DNA of 64,000 nucleotides from Afifellaceae bacterium (GTDB taxonomy: Bacteria > Pseudomonadota > Alphaproteobacteria > Rhizobiales > Afifellaceae): the NCBI GenBank assembly GCA_028284625.1, contig JANQRH010000026.1, forward strand, positions 248,001 to 312,000, written 5' to 3'. A program made the translations under genes and the position numbers. Under the pieces are notes generated by a model. That model searched no databases. It was not told where the DNA came from and saw nothing but the letters and a program-made list of their open reading frames with translations. Position 1 is the stretch's first letter. Every line of letters begins with the position of its first letter. Of the stretch, positions 27,417 to 36,541 are shown piece by piece.

Positions 27417-28187
27417 TCAGTCCACCCGGAAGCGGGTCGCCTGAAAAACGACTTTGCCCACCCCGATCGTGAGCTGAAACCGCACCGGCGCGGCAAGCCC
27501 GTTCACCATCGATACGAGCCAGACCTCCATGTCGGTACCGTCAAGCAGGTCTTCGCCCCTTTTGTCGGCGCGATGCCCGGCGATTGGCTTGTAACGCAGG
27601 CTGCAGACGATGGCCCGGTAGTAGCGAGACCGGCTGCGTGTGGCGAAGGATTCCACGCGGACGAACTGCGCCTCCAGATCAAAGCGCCGCTTGCCGTCGA
27701 TCAAGGGAAGCGTCCGCTCGCAGGTCTCTGGCCGGGCGCCGGACGCCGTCGGCCAAAGCGTCGCACTCACGACGTCGACGCTGTCCGCCTTGGCCTCCGC
27801 CGTCATCGGCACGTAACGCTCCGGCCTTGAGCGCGGCGGGTCGAGGGCAATCTCCTCTGCGCCGCTTCCGTTGAAGCGTACAGAGGCCCGTTCGGTTTCG
27901 TCGTCTTCGACCCAGACATAGGAAAAGGTGTCGGCGAACGGCCGGTCCTCGCCGATCCGCCCGCTCGCCTGCGCCTCCGTGGAGGCGTCCGCGACAAGCC
28001 GCGCCAGCCCCGAAACGCCACCCGATAGCGCCACCGAATAGCGTTCATCGACGATCTCCGCCTCAAGCTTGGCCTTGCCGACGGGGAATCCGCGGATGGA
28101 GACGGAATAGTCGACTTTGATCGTCGTCGCGGCGGCCGGGACGGATGTCGCGACAATGAGAAGGGCAATAGCTACGAAACGGATCAT
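27417..28187 (-). CDS. DUF3108-family secreted protein
   Basis: The protein has 256 residues from the ATG at 28187. Residues 1-21 (FVAIALLIVATSVPAAA) are a Sec signal peptide. The mature part has the DUF3108 pattern: VDYSVSIRGFPVGKAKLEAEIVDERYSVALSG near the N-terminus and CERTLPLIDGKRRFDLEAQFVRVE later, with C-terminal VRFQLTIGVGKVVFQATRF. Such proteins are periplasmic or outer-membrane-associated with unknown function. It is divergent from the rpmB promoter. Confidence 0.82.
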   Translation of the reverse strand: MIRFVAIALLIVATSVPAAATTIKVDYSVSIRGFPVGKAKLEAEIVDERYSVALSGGVSGLARLVADASTEAQASGRIGEDRPFADTFSYVWVEDDETERASVRFNGSGAEEIALDPPRSRPERYVPMTAEAKADSVDVVSATLWPTASGARPETCERTLPLIDGKRRFDLEAQFVRVESFATRSRSRYYRAIVCSLRYKPIAGHRADKRGEDLLDGTDMEVWLVSMVNGLAAPVRFQLTIGVGKVVFQATRFRVD

Positions 28188-28285
28188 GATGTGCCGGGGA
28201 GATGCTCGCCGCTTGCCCGTATTGCGGCATTGAGACAAAACTGCGGCCCGGGCGGCCGGTCGGCGGAGTTGGGGGGCACAACCGC

Positions 28286-28314
28286 TTGACCCGGAATTTC
28301 CGCAATTCTATAGG
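28286..28314 (+). promoter_or_regulatory. Putative rpmB promoter
   Basis: TTGACC (28286-28291), exactly 17 bp, then TATAGG (28309-28314) make a strong vegetative promoter. It predicts transcription starting near 28321 and a leader of about 100 bases before rpmB. Confidence 0.7.
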
Positions 28315-28419
28315 GATGCGCTTCCAGGATACCTGCGGGTTGGCTTCGGGCTTCGCGCGATGGGCGCGGGGAGGGCCTTTGAGGCCGGCTTTGCCGATGA
28401 TGATGAAGAGGTACGAACC

Positions 28420-28737
28420 ATGGCGCGCCGCTGTGAATTGACCGGCAAGGCCGTGCTGACCGGCAACAACGTCAGCCACGCCAATAACAGAACCAAGCGT
28501 CGCTTCCTTCCGAACCTGAAGAACGTCTCGCTGATGAGCGACGCGCTGCAGCGCACCGTGCGCCTGCGCATCACCGCCGCGGCACTCCGCAGCGTCGAGC
28601 ATCGCGGCGGCCTTGACGGCTTTCTGGTGAAGGCGCGCGAGGAGGAGCTGTCGGAGCGCGCCCGCAAGCTGCGCAAGGACGTGCTCGCCAAGCTGGCGGA
28701 GGACAAGGCGGCCGAGGCGACCGAAGCCGCCGCCTGA
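28420..28737 (+). CDS. rpmB: Ribosomal protein bL28
   Basis: The 105-residue protein of the large ribosomal subunit begins [20 protein letters not shown], the bL28 signature, followed by [18 protein letters not shown]-terminal extension rich in Lys, Ala and Glu (about 75-105) is normal for alphaproteobacteria. AGAGG is eight bases before the ATG. It is followed after five bases by a YhhQ-type gene, so the two may be co-transcribed. Confidence 0.97.
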   Translation: MARRCELTGKAVLTGNNVSHANNRTKRRFLPNLKNVSLMSDALQRTVRLRITAAALRSVEHRGGLDGFLVKAREEELSERARKLRKDVLAKLAEDKAAEATEAAA

Positions 28738-28742
28738 ATCTT

Positions 28743-29384
28743 TTGACTTCACGGCGAAGCCAGATCGGGATCGCGCTCGCGGTCGCCGCAATGGCGGCCG
28801 TGGTGGTGCTGTCGAATATCCTCGTTCGGCACCCCGTCGCCGTCACGCTCGGCCCGCTGAACCTCGCCGACGTGCTCACCTGGGGCGCGTTCTCCTATCC
28901 GCTGGCGTTCCTCGTCACCGATTCAACCAACCGCATTTTTGGTCCGCGCATGGCGCGTCGCATCGTCTATATCGGCTTCGCGCTGGCCGTTGTCTTGTCG
29001 GTGTGGTTCGCCACGCCACGCATCGCGATTGCATCCGGCAGCGCGTTCCTGATCGCGCAGCTCCTCGACGTCGCGATCTTCAATCGGCTGCGCGAGCGCG
29101 TTTGGTGGATCGCGCCGTCCGTCTCCAGCCTCGTCGGCTCCGCAATCGATACGCTGATCTTCTTCTCGCTCGCCTTTGCGGCGACCTTCATCGTGCTCGG
29201 CGCCAACGATCCGTTTGCGATTGAGGTCGCACCGCTGCTTGGCCTCTACGAGACGGACACGCCGCGCTGGCTCTCCTGGGCGCTCGGCGATTTTGCGGTG
29301 AAGCTCCTGATGGCGGCGATTGCACTGATACCCTACCGCTTTATCGTAACCGTGCTGGCGCCGCACCGCGCCGTCACGGGCTAG
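28743..29384 (+). CDS. Queuosine precursor transporter (YhhQ/VUT family)
   Basis: The 213-residue inner-membrane protein has about six helices. Family features are LNLADVLTWGAFSYPLAFLVTD followed by NRIFGP, and AQLLDVAIFNRLRERVWWIAP. YhhQ proteins import queuosine precursors used for tRNA modification; that assignment follows family knowledge. The start appears to be a TTG at 28743, five bases after rpmB. The end lies just before a MITE-like repeat. Confidence 0.87.
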   Translation: MTSRRSQIGIALAVAAMAAVVVLSNILVRHPVAVTLGPLNLADVLTWGAFSYPLAFLVTDSTNRIFGPRMARRIVYIGFALAVVLSVWFATPRIAIASGSAFLIAQLLDVAIFNRLRERVWWIAPSVSSLVGSAIDTLIFFSLAFAATFIVLGANDPFAIEVAPLLGLYETDTPRWLSWALGDFAVKLLMAAIALIPYRFIVTVLAPHRAVTG

Positions 29385-29414
29385 ATCACTCCGGATACGA
29401 TCCACTTACCGGTT

Positions 29415-29556
29415 GTCATCCCGGAAAGCGCGTCAGCGCTTCTCCGGGACCCATGAACACCTACAGAGCGGTGACGTTCAGCTCCGGGCGTTTCGTATGC
29501 TTGCTCGGTGGTTATGGTTCCTGCACAGCGCCGCTCCGCGCCGCTTGCGGGATGAC
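29415..29556. repeat. MITE-like element with 9-bp terminal inverted repeats
   Basis: The 142-bp segment starts GTCATCCCG (29415-29423) and ends CGGGATGAC (29548-29556). Near its left end a further hairpin-forming CCCGGAAAGCGCG and CGCTTCTCCGGG are present. It has no coding capacity. It fits the class of GTCATCCCGG-type repeats found in rhizobial genomes. It fills most of the gap between the YhhQ gene and the phytase-like gene. Confidence 0.7.
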
Positions 29557-29583
29557 GAAGGAGATGTGGCATTCACGTTGCTA

Positions 29584-30546
29584 TTAGTTCTCAACCAGCG
29601 CGAACTGCAGGATCAGCGTGCGCTGAAAGATGTTGAAATTGTCGTCCGACACGATGGTCAGGATGGTCCGCCCCTCGGCATCTTCGTGAACGGCGAGGCC
29701 CTCAAGATTGTCGATCTCCGCCGCCATGCCGGCATCGAGCAGGATGTCCCCGTCAAGCCGCGCGCCGACGGCGATCGTGTCGCCGGCAATCCGCCTGAGC
29801 CGCACCGCCAGGCCGGACGTCGCGCGGAACCACCGCTCTAGGAGCAACAGATCCCCGTTCGGCAGGAAGCGCGCGCTCGTGATGTCGAAGCCGTCGCGCT
29901 GCACAATGGAGAAGCCGCCGACGCCGGCAATCCAGCCGGGGATGTCGTCGGCGCCGCGCGGCGGGCGTTCCGCAATCGCGATGATCTCACCGGCAAGCGG
30001 CGAGGCCTCCGGCGCGTAGGCAACGCTTTCCAGCCCGCGATTGGAACGTAGGATGCGGTTCGGCGCGCCGACACGCCGCGGCTCAAGGTCATGCGGCCAA
30101 CCCTCACGAAGCACGAAATCCATCATGGCGTTGGCCCGCCGCTCACGCACGATCACGCCGCGGCCCGGCGCGCGCGGGTCAAGCGCGATGTCCTCAGCGT
30201 CGCCTTCGGCCTTCGGCACGGGCGCGCCGAACAGGGGACGAAGCGCGGTATCGGTCAGCCTGCTCAGCCGGCCGTTGTCATGCTCCAGGCGCGCCCGAAA
30301 CGCCCACCCCGCATCGCTGACCATCAGCGCTGTTCCGTCGCCGAGCATGTCGATGCCCGACAGGCCGCCGAAGCGATCGTCGCCGGAGCGTACCACAAGG
30401 CCGCCAAGAAAACGCAGGCTCTGGTCGAGCGTGTGGGTTGATCCGAATTCGTCGATCACCCGTGTCGTGACCGCTACCGGCTCGGCCGCTGCCGGCGCCG
30501 TTGCTGCGACAAGCGCCAGAACCGCCCATCGAAGCTGGGCTCTCAC
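29584..30546 (-). CDS. Phytase-like (esterase-like) secreted beta-propeller protein
   Basis: The 320-residue protein starts at GTG at 30546 and overlaps the cobT stop by four bases (GTGA). A signal peptide spans about residues 1-21 ([17 protein letters not shown]). The body has the phytase-like pattern: [22 protein letters not shown], an EDIALDP segment, [31 protein letters not shown] and [16 protein letters not shown]. This family adopts a beta-propeller fold; enzymatic activity is not established. Overlap with cobT suggests co-transcription rather than shared function. Confidence 0.82.
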   Translation of the reverse strand: MRAQLRWAVLALVAATAPAAAEPVAVTTRVIDEFGSTHTLDQSLRFLGGLVVRSGDDRFGGLSGIDMLGDGTALMVSDAGWAFRARLEHDNGRLSRLTDTALRPLFGAPVPKAEGDAEDIALDPRAPGRGVIVRERRANAMMDFVLREGWPHDLEPRRVGAPNRILRSNRGLESVAYAPEASPLAGEIIAIAERPPRGADDIPGWIAGVGGFSIVQRDGFDITSARFLPNGDLLLLERWFRATSGLAVRLRRIAGDTIAVGARLDGDILLDAGMAAEIDNLEGLAVHEDAEGRTILTIVSDDNFNIFQRTLILQFALVEN

Positions 30547-32414
30547 GCCGCGCGCCGTCGGCGGCCCCGCGTTTGATGCGGCTTTTCGTCGAAGAGCTCG
30601 GCGAGCTTCTCCGTCATGGCGCCGGCCAGCTCCTCCGCGTCGACGATCGTCACGGCGCGGCTGTAATAGCGCGTTACATCGTGCCCGATGCCGATGGCGA
30701 TCAGCTCCACCGGCGAACGCTGCTCGATCTGCTCGATCATGAAGCGCAAATGGCGCTCAAGGTAGTTGCCGCTGTTGACGGAGAGCGTGGCGTCGTCGAC
30801 CGGTGCGCCATCGGAGATCACCATCAAGATCTTGCGCTGCTCCGGCCGCACGAGAAGCCGCCGATGCGCCCAGTCGAGCGCCTCGCCGTCGATGTTCTCC
30901 TTCAGGAGCCCCTCACGCATCATCAGCGCCAGATTGCGGCGGACCCGCCGCCACGGTGCGTCAGCCGCCTTGTAAACGATGTGGCGAAGGTCGTTCAGCC
31001 GGCCCGGGTGAGGGGGCTTGCCGGCGCGCAGCCATTCCTCACGCGCCTGCCCGCCCTTCCAGGCGCGCGTGGTGAAGCCGAGGATCTCCACCTTGACGCC
31101 GCAGCGCTCCAGCGTGCGCGCAAGGATGTCGGCGCAGGTGGCGGCGACCGTGATCGGCCGGCCGCGCATCGACCCGGAATTGTCGAGAAGCAGCGTGACG
31201 ACCGTGTCGCGGAACGCGGTCTCGCGCTCCTGCTTGAAGGAGAGCGGCGCGAAGGGATCGATCACCACGCGCGACAGCCGCGCCGGATCGAGAATGCCTT
31301 CCTCCAGGTCGAAATCCCAGGCGCGGTTCTGCTGCGCCAGCAAGCGACGTTGGAGCCGATTGGCGAGCCGGGCCACCGCGCCATGCAGGCTGGCGAGCTG
31401 CTTATCGAGGAAGGCGCGCAGTCGCTCAAGTTCCTCCGGCGGGCAAAGGTCTTCGGCGTGCACGATCTCGTCATGCTTGGTGGAGAAGACCTTGTAGTCG
31501 CTTTGCGGCTCGTTGCTTCCGTCGAAATTGGGACGCTGCGCTTCGCCTGAGGGCTCTTGGTCGGAAGCGCTGTCGTCGTCGGCGAAATCCTCCGCCGTCG
31601 CGTCGCTCTCGCTAACTTCGCCGGTTTCGTCGTCCTCGCCGGCGGCTTCTATCTCCTGCTGCTCGGCTGATTCCTGAAGCTCTTGCTCGCCTTCGCCACG
31701 CGCCGCTTCGTTGTGCTCCGGCGCGGCGTCGCCCTCGTCGTTCTCGTCATCGTCGTCGTTGTCGAGATCGGGGCCGAGCTCATCGCCCATGTCGAGCGAC
31801 ACCAAAAGATCGCGCACCGTCTCCGCGAAGTTCCATTGGTCGTCGGCGATCGTCCCAAGGCGATCGAGGTCGCGGCCGGCCTTTGCCTCGATCGTATCGC
31901 GCCACAGCTCCACGACTTTGGCCGCGGCTTTTGGCGGCGCAGCCCCGGTGAGCCGCTCGCGCACCATCAGCGCCACGGCGTCCTCCATGGGCGCTTCCGA
32001 CTGCTCGCTGATGTCCTCATAATGCGAGCGGCGATAGCGGTCCTGCAGCATGGCCTCCAGATTGGTGCGCACGCCCTCCATGCGCCGCGAGCCGATCGCT
32101 TCGCAGCGCGCCTGCTCAACCGCGTCGTAAATCGCCTTCGCTTGTCGTCCGGACGGTGCGAAGCGCCGATGCACCTTGCCGTCATGGCACGCCAGCCGCA
32201 GCGCCATGGCGTCACCCAGCCCGCGCGTGACGGCGGCCTCTTTGGCGGAAAGCCGTCGCGGCGGCTCAGGCAGGCGGATCTTGTCGCCGGTCAGGAGCGG
32301 TCGGTCGGCGGCGAACGTGACGTCGATGTCGTTCTTGCCGGCAACCGCGCGCACGCAGCCGGCAACGGCCCGCTTGAAGGGCTCGGTCGGTCCTTCGCGC
32401 TTCCTCGCCGACAT
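30543..32414 (-). CDS. cobT: Cobaltochelatase subunit CobT
   Basis: The 623-residue protein is the large VWA-type subunit of the aerobic cobalt chelatase that inserts Co2+ into hydrogenobyrinate a,c-diamide. The N-terminal domain (about 1-210) is followed by a very acidic stretch (about 205-300, rich in D/E) and a C-terminal VWA domain with the MIDAS motif DNSGSMRG near residue 413. It is eight bases downstream of cobS. CobN is not in the window. Confidence 0.95.
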   Translation of the reverse strand: MSARKREGPTEPFKRAVAGCVRAVAGKNDIDVTFAADRPLLTGDKIRLPEPPRRLSAKEAAVTRGLGDAMALRLACHDGKVHRRFAPSGRQAKAIYDAVEQARCEAIGSRRMEGVRTNLEAMLQDRYRRSHYEDISEQSEAPMEDAVALMVRERLTGAAPPKAAAKVVELWRDTIEAKAGRDLDRLGTIADDQWNFAETVRDLLVSLDMGDELGPDLDNDDDDENDEGDAAPEHNEAARGEGEQELQESAEQQEIEAAGEDDETGEVSESDATAEDFADDDSASDQEPSGEAQRPNFDGSNEPQSDYKVFSTKHDEIVHAEDLCPPEELERLRAFLDKQLASLHGAVARLANRLQRRLLAQQNRAWDFDLEEGILDPARLSRVVIDPFAPLSFKQERETAFRDTVVTLLLDNSGSMRGRPITVAATCADILARTLERCGVKVEILGFTTRAWKGGQAREEWLRAGKPPHPGRLNDLRHIVYKAADAPWRRVRRNLALMMREGLLKENIDGEALDWAHRRLLVRPEQRKILMVISDGAPVDDATLSVNSGNYLERHLRFMIEQIEQRSPVELIAIGIGHDVTRYYSRAVTIVDAEELAGAMTEKLAELFDEKPHQTRGRRRRAA

Positions 32415-32422
32415 ATCGCTCG

Positions 32423-33409
32423 CTAGCTGAGCGCGACGTTCATGGCGCTCTCCGGCAGCTCCTTGCCGATGGCGCGCTGATAGAACTCCGCCACGAGCGG
32501 TCGCTCAAGCTCGTCGCATTTGTTGAGGAACGTCACACGGAAGGCGTAGCCGAGGTCGCCGAAAATATCCGCGTTCTCCCCCCACGTGATCACCGTGCGC
32601 GGGCTCATGACGGTGGAGATGTCGCCATTGATGAAGGCGCTGCGCGTGAGATCGGCGACGCGCACCATGCGGCTCGCCTGGTCACGGCCCTCAGGCGTCC
32701 TGAGGGAGTGCACCTTTGCCAGCACAATATCGACCTCGCTGTCATGCGGCAGATAGTTGAGCGTGGTGACGATCGACCAGCGGTCCATCTGGCCCTGGTT
32801 GATCTGCTGTGTGCCGTGATAGAGGCCGGACGTGTCGCCGAGGCCCACTGTGTTCGCCGTGGCGAAAAGCCGGAACGCTTCATGCGGGCGGATCACCTTG
32901 TTCTGGTCAAGCAGCGTCAGCCGGCCGGAGACCTCAAGCACCCGCTGGATGACGAACATCACATCCGGCCGCCCGGCGTCATATTCGTCGAAGCAGAGCG
33001 CCACGTTGCGCTGGAGCGCCCAAGGCAGGATGCCGTCGCGGAACTCCGTCACCTGGTGGTTGTCCTTGATGACGATGGCGTCCTTGCCGACCAGATCGAT
33101 CCGGCTGATATGGCTGTCGAGGTTGACGCGCACACACGGCCAGTTGAGCCGCGCCGCCACCTGCTCGATATGGGTCGACTTTCCCGTGCCGTGATAGCCG
33201 GTCACGATGACGCGCCGGTTCTTGGCGAAGCCGGCGAGGATCGCCAGCGTCGTCTCGTGATCGAAGAGGTAGTCCTCGTCGAGGTCGGGCACGTATTCGT
33301 TGCTTTCCGAAAAGGCCGGCACTTCCAGGTCGGATTCGATTCCAAAGACCTGGCGGGCAGAGACCTTCATGTCCGGAACAGCCTGCAGCGGATCGACAGT
33401 ATTGTTCAT
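32423..33409 (-). CDS. cobS: Cobaltochelatase subunit CobS
   Basis: The 328-residue AAA+ ATPase powers the CobNST chelatase. Walker [10 protein letters not shown] is at residues 71-79, Walker [10 protein letters not shown] around 138-146 and the sensor region [19 protein letters not shown] at about 187-205. It starts at the ATG at 33409 and is followed closely by cobT, the usual order in Rhizobiales. Confidence 0.96.
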   Translation of the reverse strand: MNNTVDPLQAVPDMKVSARQVFGIESDLEVPAFSESNEYVPDLDEDYLFDHETTLAILAGFAKNRRVIVTGYHGTGKSTHIEQVAARLNWPCVRVNLDSHISRIDLVGKDAIVIKDNHQVTEFRDGILPWALQRNVALCFDEYDAGRPDVMFVIQRVLEVSGRLTLLDQNKVIRPHEAFRLFATANTVGLGDTSGLYHGTQQINQGQMDRWSIVTTLNYLPHDSEVDIVLAKVHSLRTPEGRDQASRMVRVADLTRSAFINGDISTVMSPRTVITWGENADIFGDLGYAFRVTFLNKCDELERPLVAEFYQRAIGKELPESAMNVALS

Positions 33410-33468
33410 TGATCAGAGAACCTCTTGGGCCGGCGCCCGACGCATGGGCGCCGTGACGCAAGGGCCAA

Positions 33469-34092
33469 TTAGCAGAAACCGACGCTCTTTAGGTAGGAAT
33501 AGGCCTGAATAATCTCGCGCAGACGATCCTCTAGCGACCGATCGCCGCCATTTGCGTCGGGATGGTGGCGTTTGACCAGGAGCTTATAGCGCGCCTTCAC
33601 GTCCGCCGCACTGGCCGTTGCGTCGAGGCCCAGCGTGGAAAGCGACTTCGCCTCCATGTTGCGAACCTTGCGTTTCTCAGGCTCCGGTCCGCGCGCCTGA
33701 AAGCCCTCGCCGAACAGGCGGAAGGGGTCCTCCGCGCCGCCGGCCCAGGCGAAACCGGATGGCCGCGTCGTCCGCGTGGTGTCCGGGTTCTTGCTGCCCA
33801 TGCCCATCTGCCAGGTCGGCCGATGGCCGATCACCGATTCTTTCTGATAGGCCTGGATGGCGGCGTCGTTCATGCCGGAGAAATAGTTGTAGGACTTGTT
33901 GTATTGGCGGACGTGATCCAGGCAGAACCAGAAATACTCGCCCTCCGCGTTGCGGCCCTTGGGCGCGCGATGGGCGCCGACCGCGTCGCAGCCCGGCATG
34001 TCGCAGATGCGCCGACGCGGCGGCGCGCGCCGCCGTTTCTTCTTTTCGGCGTCGATCCGGATCTTGTCGAAATACGACGAGTCGAGCTTCAT
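33469..34092 (-). CDS. J-domain protein with N-terminal Cys/His cluster
   Basis: The 207-residue protein ends with a J domain (about 145-205) containing the HPD motif at 177-179, which stimulates DnaK ATPase. The N-terminal part is basic (KKKRRRAPPRRR, about 18-28) and has a possible zinc site C30-x4-C35 and C57-x2-H60. The middle is variable. It is divergent from bolA and next to cobS. This neighbourhood is shared by many Rhizobiales. The DnaJ role is inferred from the J domain; the partner is unknown. Confidence 0.86.
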   Translation of the reverse strand: MKLDSSYFDKIRIDAEKKKRRRAPPRRRICDMPGCDAVGAHRAPKGRNAEGEYFWFCLDHVRQYNKSYNYFSGMNDAAIQAYQKESVIGHRPTWQMGMGSKNPDTTRTTRPSGFAWAGGAEDPFRLFGEGFQARGPEPEKRKVRNMEAKSLSTLGLDATASAADVKARYKLLVKRHHPDANGGDRSLEDRLREIIQAYSYLKSVGFC

Positions 34093-34138
34093 ACGGTCAA
34101 TATGCCTGTGTCAGGTCGCGCTCTCAAGGCGCGGCATC

Positions 34139-34441
34139 ATGTCTGAAAAGGGTTGCGGCATCGTGTCGGTGAAATCTCAGATCGAGAACAAGCTCCAAAG
34201 CGCGTTTCAGCTGGACGCTCTTAAAGTCGTGGATGAATCGCACTTCCATGCCGGCCATGTCGGCGCCCGCCCGGAGGGCGAAACGCACTTTCGCGTGACG
34301 ATTGTGTCTTCAGACTTCGCGGGGAAGTCGCGGGTCGAGCGGCACCGCATGGTCAACGCTGCGCTCGCGGAGGAACTCGCCGGTCCGGTCCACGCGCTCG
34401 CCGTCCATGCCTCGGCGCCTGAGGAGGGCGAGGGCCGCTAG
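34139..34441 (+). CDS. bolA: BolA-family protein
   Basis: The protein has 100 residues if the ATG at 34139 is used; a GTG at 34163 is an alternative start closer to the usual BolA N-terminus. The central VDESHFHAGHVGA and FRVTIVSSDFAGKSRVERHR match BolA, which binds glutaredoxin-linked Fe-S clusters and affects cell envelope and stress responses. The stop codon TAG is part of the palindromic repeat at 34438-34492, so the repeat abuts the coding end. Confidence 0.9.
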   Translation: MSEKGCGIVSVKSQIENKLQSAFQLDALKVVDESHFHAGHVGARPEGETHFRVTIVSSDFAGKSRVERHRMVNAALAEELAGPVHALAVHASAPEEGEGR

Positions 34442-34492
34442 AGCATGATCCCGAAAAGTGGACACCGGTTTTCGGACAAGATCATGCTCTAG
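34438..34492. repeat. Palindromic intergenic repeat, copy A
   Basis: The arms CTAGAGCATGATC and GATCATGCTCTAG are perfect inverses, with a second inner pair (CCGAAAA and TTTTCGG). It closely matches 56878-56930. The family is widespread in Rhizobiales. The left arm provides the bolA stop codon. Confidence 0.85.
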
Positions 34493-34555
34493 AAATAGAG
34501 CCGCCGCTCAGGTCATCTATGTCGGTGCTGTCGCCAGCAATTCAACCGATGGCGA

Positions 34556-35665
34556 CTATCCGACTTGCCGTTCGAGAAACGCCCGCACTTTGTCTGCCGG
34601 CACATCGTTGGCGATGAACGACTGACCGATGCCGCGCGTCAGGATGAAGGTCAGACGCCCGCCGCTCACCTTCTTGTCCTGCGCGATGTGATGCATGAGC
34701 GTGTCGGCGGTCGGTCGCGTCCCCGGTATTGAGGCAATCGACACCGGCAGTCCCGCCGCTTCGAGATGCGCGCGCACGCGATCGCTGTCCGCCGCGGGCG
34801 ATAGTCCTTCCGCGGCAGAGAAATCGTGGGCGAGCACCATGCCGACGGCCACAGCCTCGCCATGCACCAACCGCGCCGTATCAAAGCCGCAGGCGGCTTC
34901 CAATGCGTGCCCGAACGTATGGCCGAGATTGAGCAAAGCCCGCTCGCCGGCCTCCCGCTCGTCGGCGGCGACAACCCGCGCCTTGGCTTTGACGCTTTCG
35001 GCGATGGCATGGGTGCGCGCGGCGCCGCCGCCAAACACATCGTCGCGATTCGCCTCAAGCCAGGCGAAGAAGGCCGCATCGTCGATCAGCCCGTATTTCA
35101 CCACCTCGGCATAGCCGGCGGCGAATTCGCGTTTGGGCAGCGTGTCGAGCGCCGCCGTGTCGGCGATGACGAGCGCCGGCTGATGAAACGCGCCCACAAG
35201 GTTTTTGCCCTGCGGCGCGTTGATGCCGGTCTTGCCGCCAACGGAGGAATCCACCTGCGCCAGCATGTTCGTCGGCACCTGCACAAAGCGCATGCCGCGC
35301 CGCGTGACCGCGGCTGCAAAGCCGGCGAGGTCACCGACTACGCCGCCGCCGAGCGCGACAACAGCGTCGCCACGCTCCAGCCGCGCCTCGAGAACCGCTT
35401 CCACGACCGACTGTAACTGCGCGAAGCTCTTGGTGCCTTCGCCGGCCGGCACCACGATCTCTGCCGTACGGACGCCGGCTCCCTCAAACGCAAACTTGAG
35501 CGCCGGGAGATAGAGCGCGGCGACGTTCTCGTCCGTCACGATCGCCACGTTGGCGCCGGGCAGTCGCTCCTTGGTCAGCCGTCCGGCCTCGGCAATGAGG
35601 CCCGCGCCGATCAGCACGTCATAGCTTCGCTCGCCGAGCTTGACGGGGACGCGTGTCGTGCTCAT
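34556..35665 (-). CDS. aroB: 3-dehydroquinate synthase
   Basis: The 369-residue enzyme converts DAHP to 3-dehydroquinate in the shikimate pathway. Family features: the N-terminal NAD domain, GGGVVGDLAGFAAAVTRRGM, QVPTNMLAQVDSSVGGKTGIN and the metal-binding NLGHTFGHALE. Length is typical. It overlaps aroK by four bases and follows it in transcription, the common aroK-aroB order. Confidence 0.97.
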   Translation of the reverse strand: MSTTRVPVKLGERSYDVLIGAGLIAEAGRLTKERLPGANVAIVTDENVAALYLPALKFAFEGAGVRTAEIVVPAGEGTKSFAQLQSVVEAVLEARLERGDAVVALGGGVVGDLAGFAAAVTRRGMRFVQVPTNMLAQVDSSVGGKTGINAPQGKNLVGAFHQPALVIADTAALDTLPKREFAAGYAEVVKYGLIDDAAFFAWLEANRDDVFGGGAARTHAIAESVKAKARVVAADEREAGERALLNLGHTFGHALEAACGFDTARLVHGEAVAVGMVLAHDFSAAEGLSPAADSDRVRAHLEAAGLPVSIASIPGTRPTADTLMHHIAQDKKVSGGRLTFILTRGIGQSFIANDVPADKVRAFLERQVG

Positions 35666-36252
35666 GCCGGCGCCCCCTGCCGCAGATGCGCCTGCAGCGC
35701 CGTCAGAATATCCGAGACGACCACCTGATGCGGTGCCTCGCGCGACGCAATCACGATGTCAGCAAGCGCGTAGATCGGCTCGCGTTCCTTCAGCAGTGCG
35801 CGCATCGTGCCCTCCGGATCAGCACCCTTCAGGAGCGGGCGGTTGCCCTTCTTGCGCACGCGCTCAAGCATGACCGGCACATCGGCCTTCAGCCACACGG
35901 TGATGCCCATCTCCCGGCACGCCGCGCGCGTCGCCTCGCTCATGAACGCGCCGCCGCCGGTTGCCAACACCGCCGGCCCACCGCCGAGAAGCCGCGCAAT
36001 CACCCGTTCCTCGCCCTCGCGGAAATGCGTCTCGCCGTAATGCTCGAAGATCTCCGAGATGCTGAGGTTCGCGGCCTTCTCTATCTCAGAATCGGCGTCC
36101 AAGAACGGCAGGTTCAGCACATTGGCAAGCCGCCGGCCGATGCTGGTCTTGCCGGCGCCCATCATGCCGATCAGCACGATTAGCCGCTCGCCCAGCCGTT
36201 TGCGCAGGCGCGCGACCTGTTCCTCGCTCAGCGGATGATGACGCGCGTCCAA
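35662..36252 (-). CDS. aroK: Shikimate kinase
   Basis: The 196-residue kinase phosphorylates shikimate. The P-loop GMMGAGKTS is at residues 29-37; DADSEIEKAA and LATGGGAFM follow, with RPLLKGADPE near the lid. The start is TTG at 36252, supported by GGAGG nine bases upstream; no closer ATG fits the full N-terminus. It overlaps aroB, so the pair is translated together. Confidence 0.95.
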   Translation of the reverse strand: MDARHHPLSEEQVARLRKRLGERLIVLIGMMGAGKTSIGRRLANVLNLPFLDADSEIEKAANLSISEIFEHYGETHFREGEERVIARLLGGGPAVLATGGGAFMSEATRAACREMGITVWLKADVPVMLERVRKKGNRPLLKGADPEGTMRALLKEREPIYALADIVIASREAPHQVVVSDILTALQAHLRQGAPA

Positions 36253-36397
36253 CGTTCTTGTCCTCCAGGCGAATGTGGTGCTCTGGCGTTCACAGGGCTG
36301 TCAAGCGTTGCCCCCAATACCAAGGACCGCGCTGCGATGTCGCCTTGCTATCGTCCCGGCGGACGGGCTAGACGGATTCGGCCAAGATACGGAGCCG

Positions 36398-36541
36398 ATG
36401 CCCAGCCTCATACGACTATTGGTGGTGCTTGGGATCCTTGCCGCGATCGTCTATGGCGGCATGGTCGCGCTGGTCATCTCCGTGGAGCCCAATCCACGTG
36501 AAATGACGGTGCGGATCCCCAACGATCGGCTGGAGCCTTGA
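36398..36541 (+). CDS. 47-residue membrane microprotein upstream of xerD
   Basis: A GGAG three bases before the ATG at 36398 supports translation. The protein has one hydrophobic helix (IRLLVVLGILAAIVYGGMVAL, about 5-27) followed by VEPNPREMTVRIPNDRLEP. Its stop overlaps the xerD start, so the two are coupled. I recall similar short proteins beside xerD in other Rhizobiales. No function is known. A longer in-frame reading from 36275 has no natural start. Confidence 0.65.
   Translation: MPSLIRLLVVLGILAAIVYGGMVALVISVEPNPREMTVRIPNDRLEP

Noticed and set aside
26934-27444. Possible small genes or an RNA in the helicase-DUF3108 gap
   Set aside because: Short frames lack motifs and ribosome sites, and no cloverleaf or strong terminator was found.
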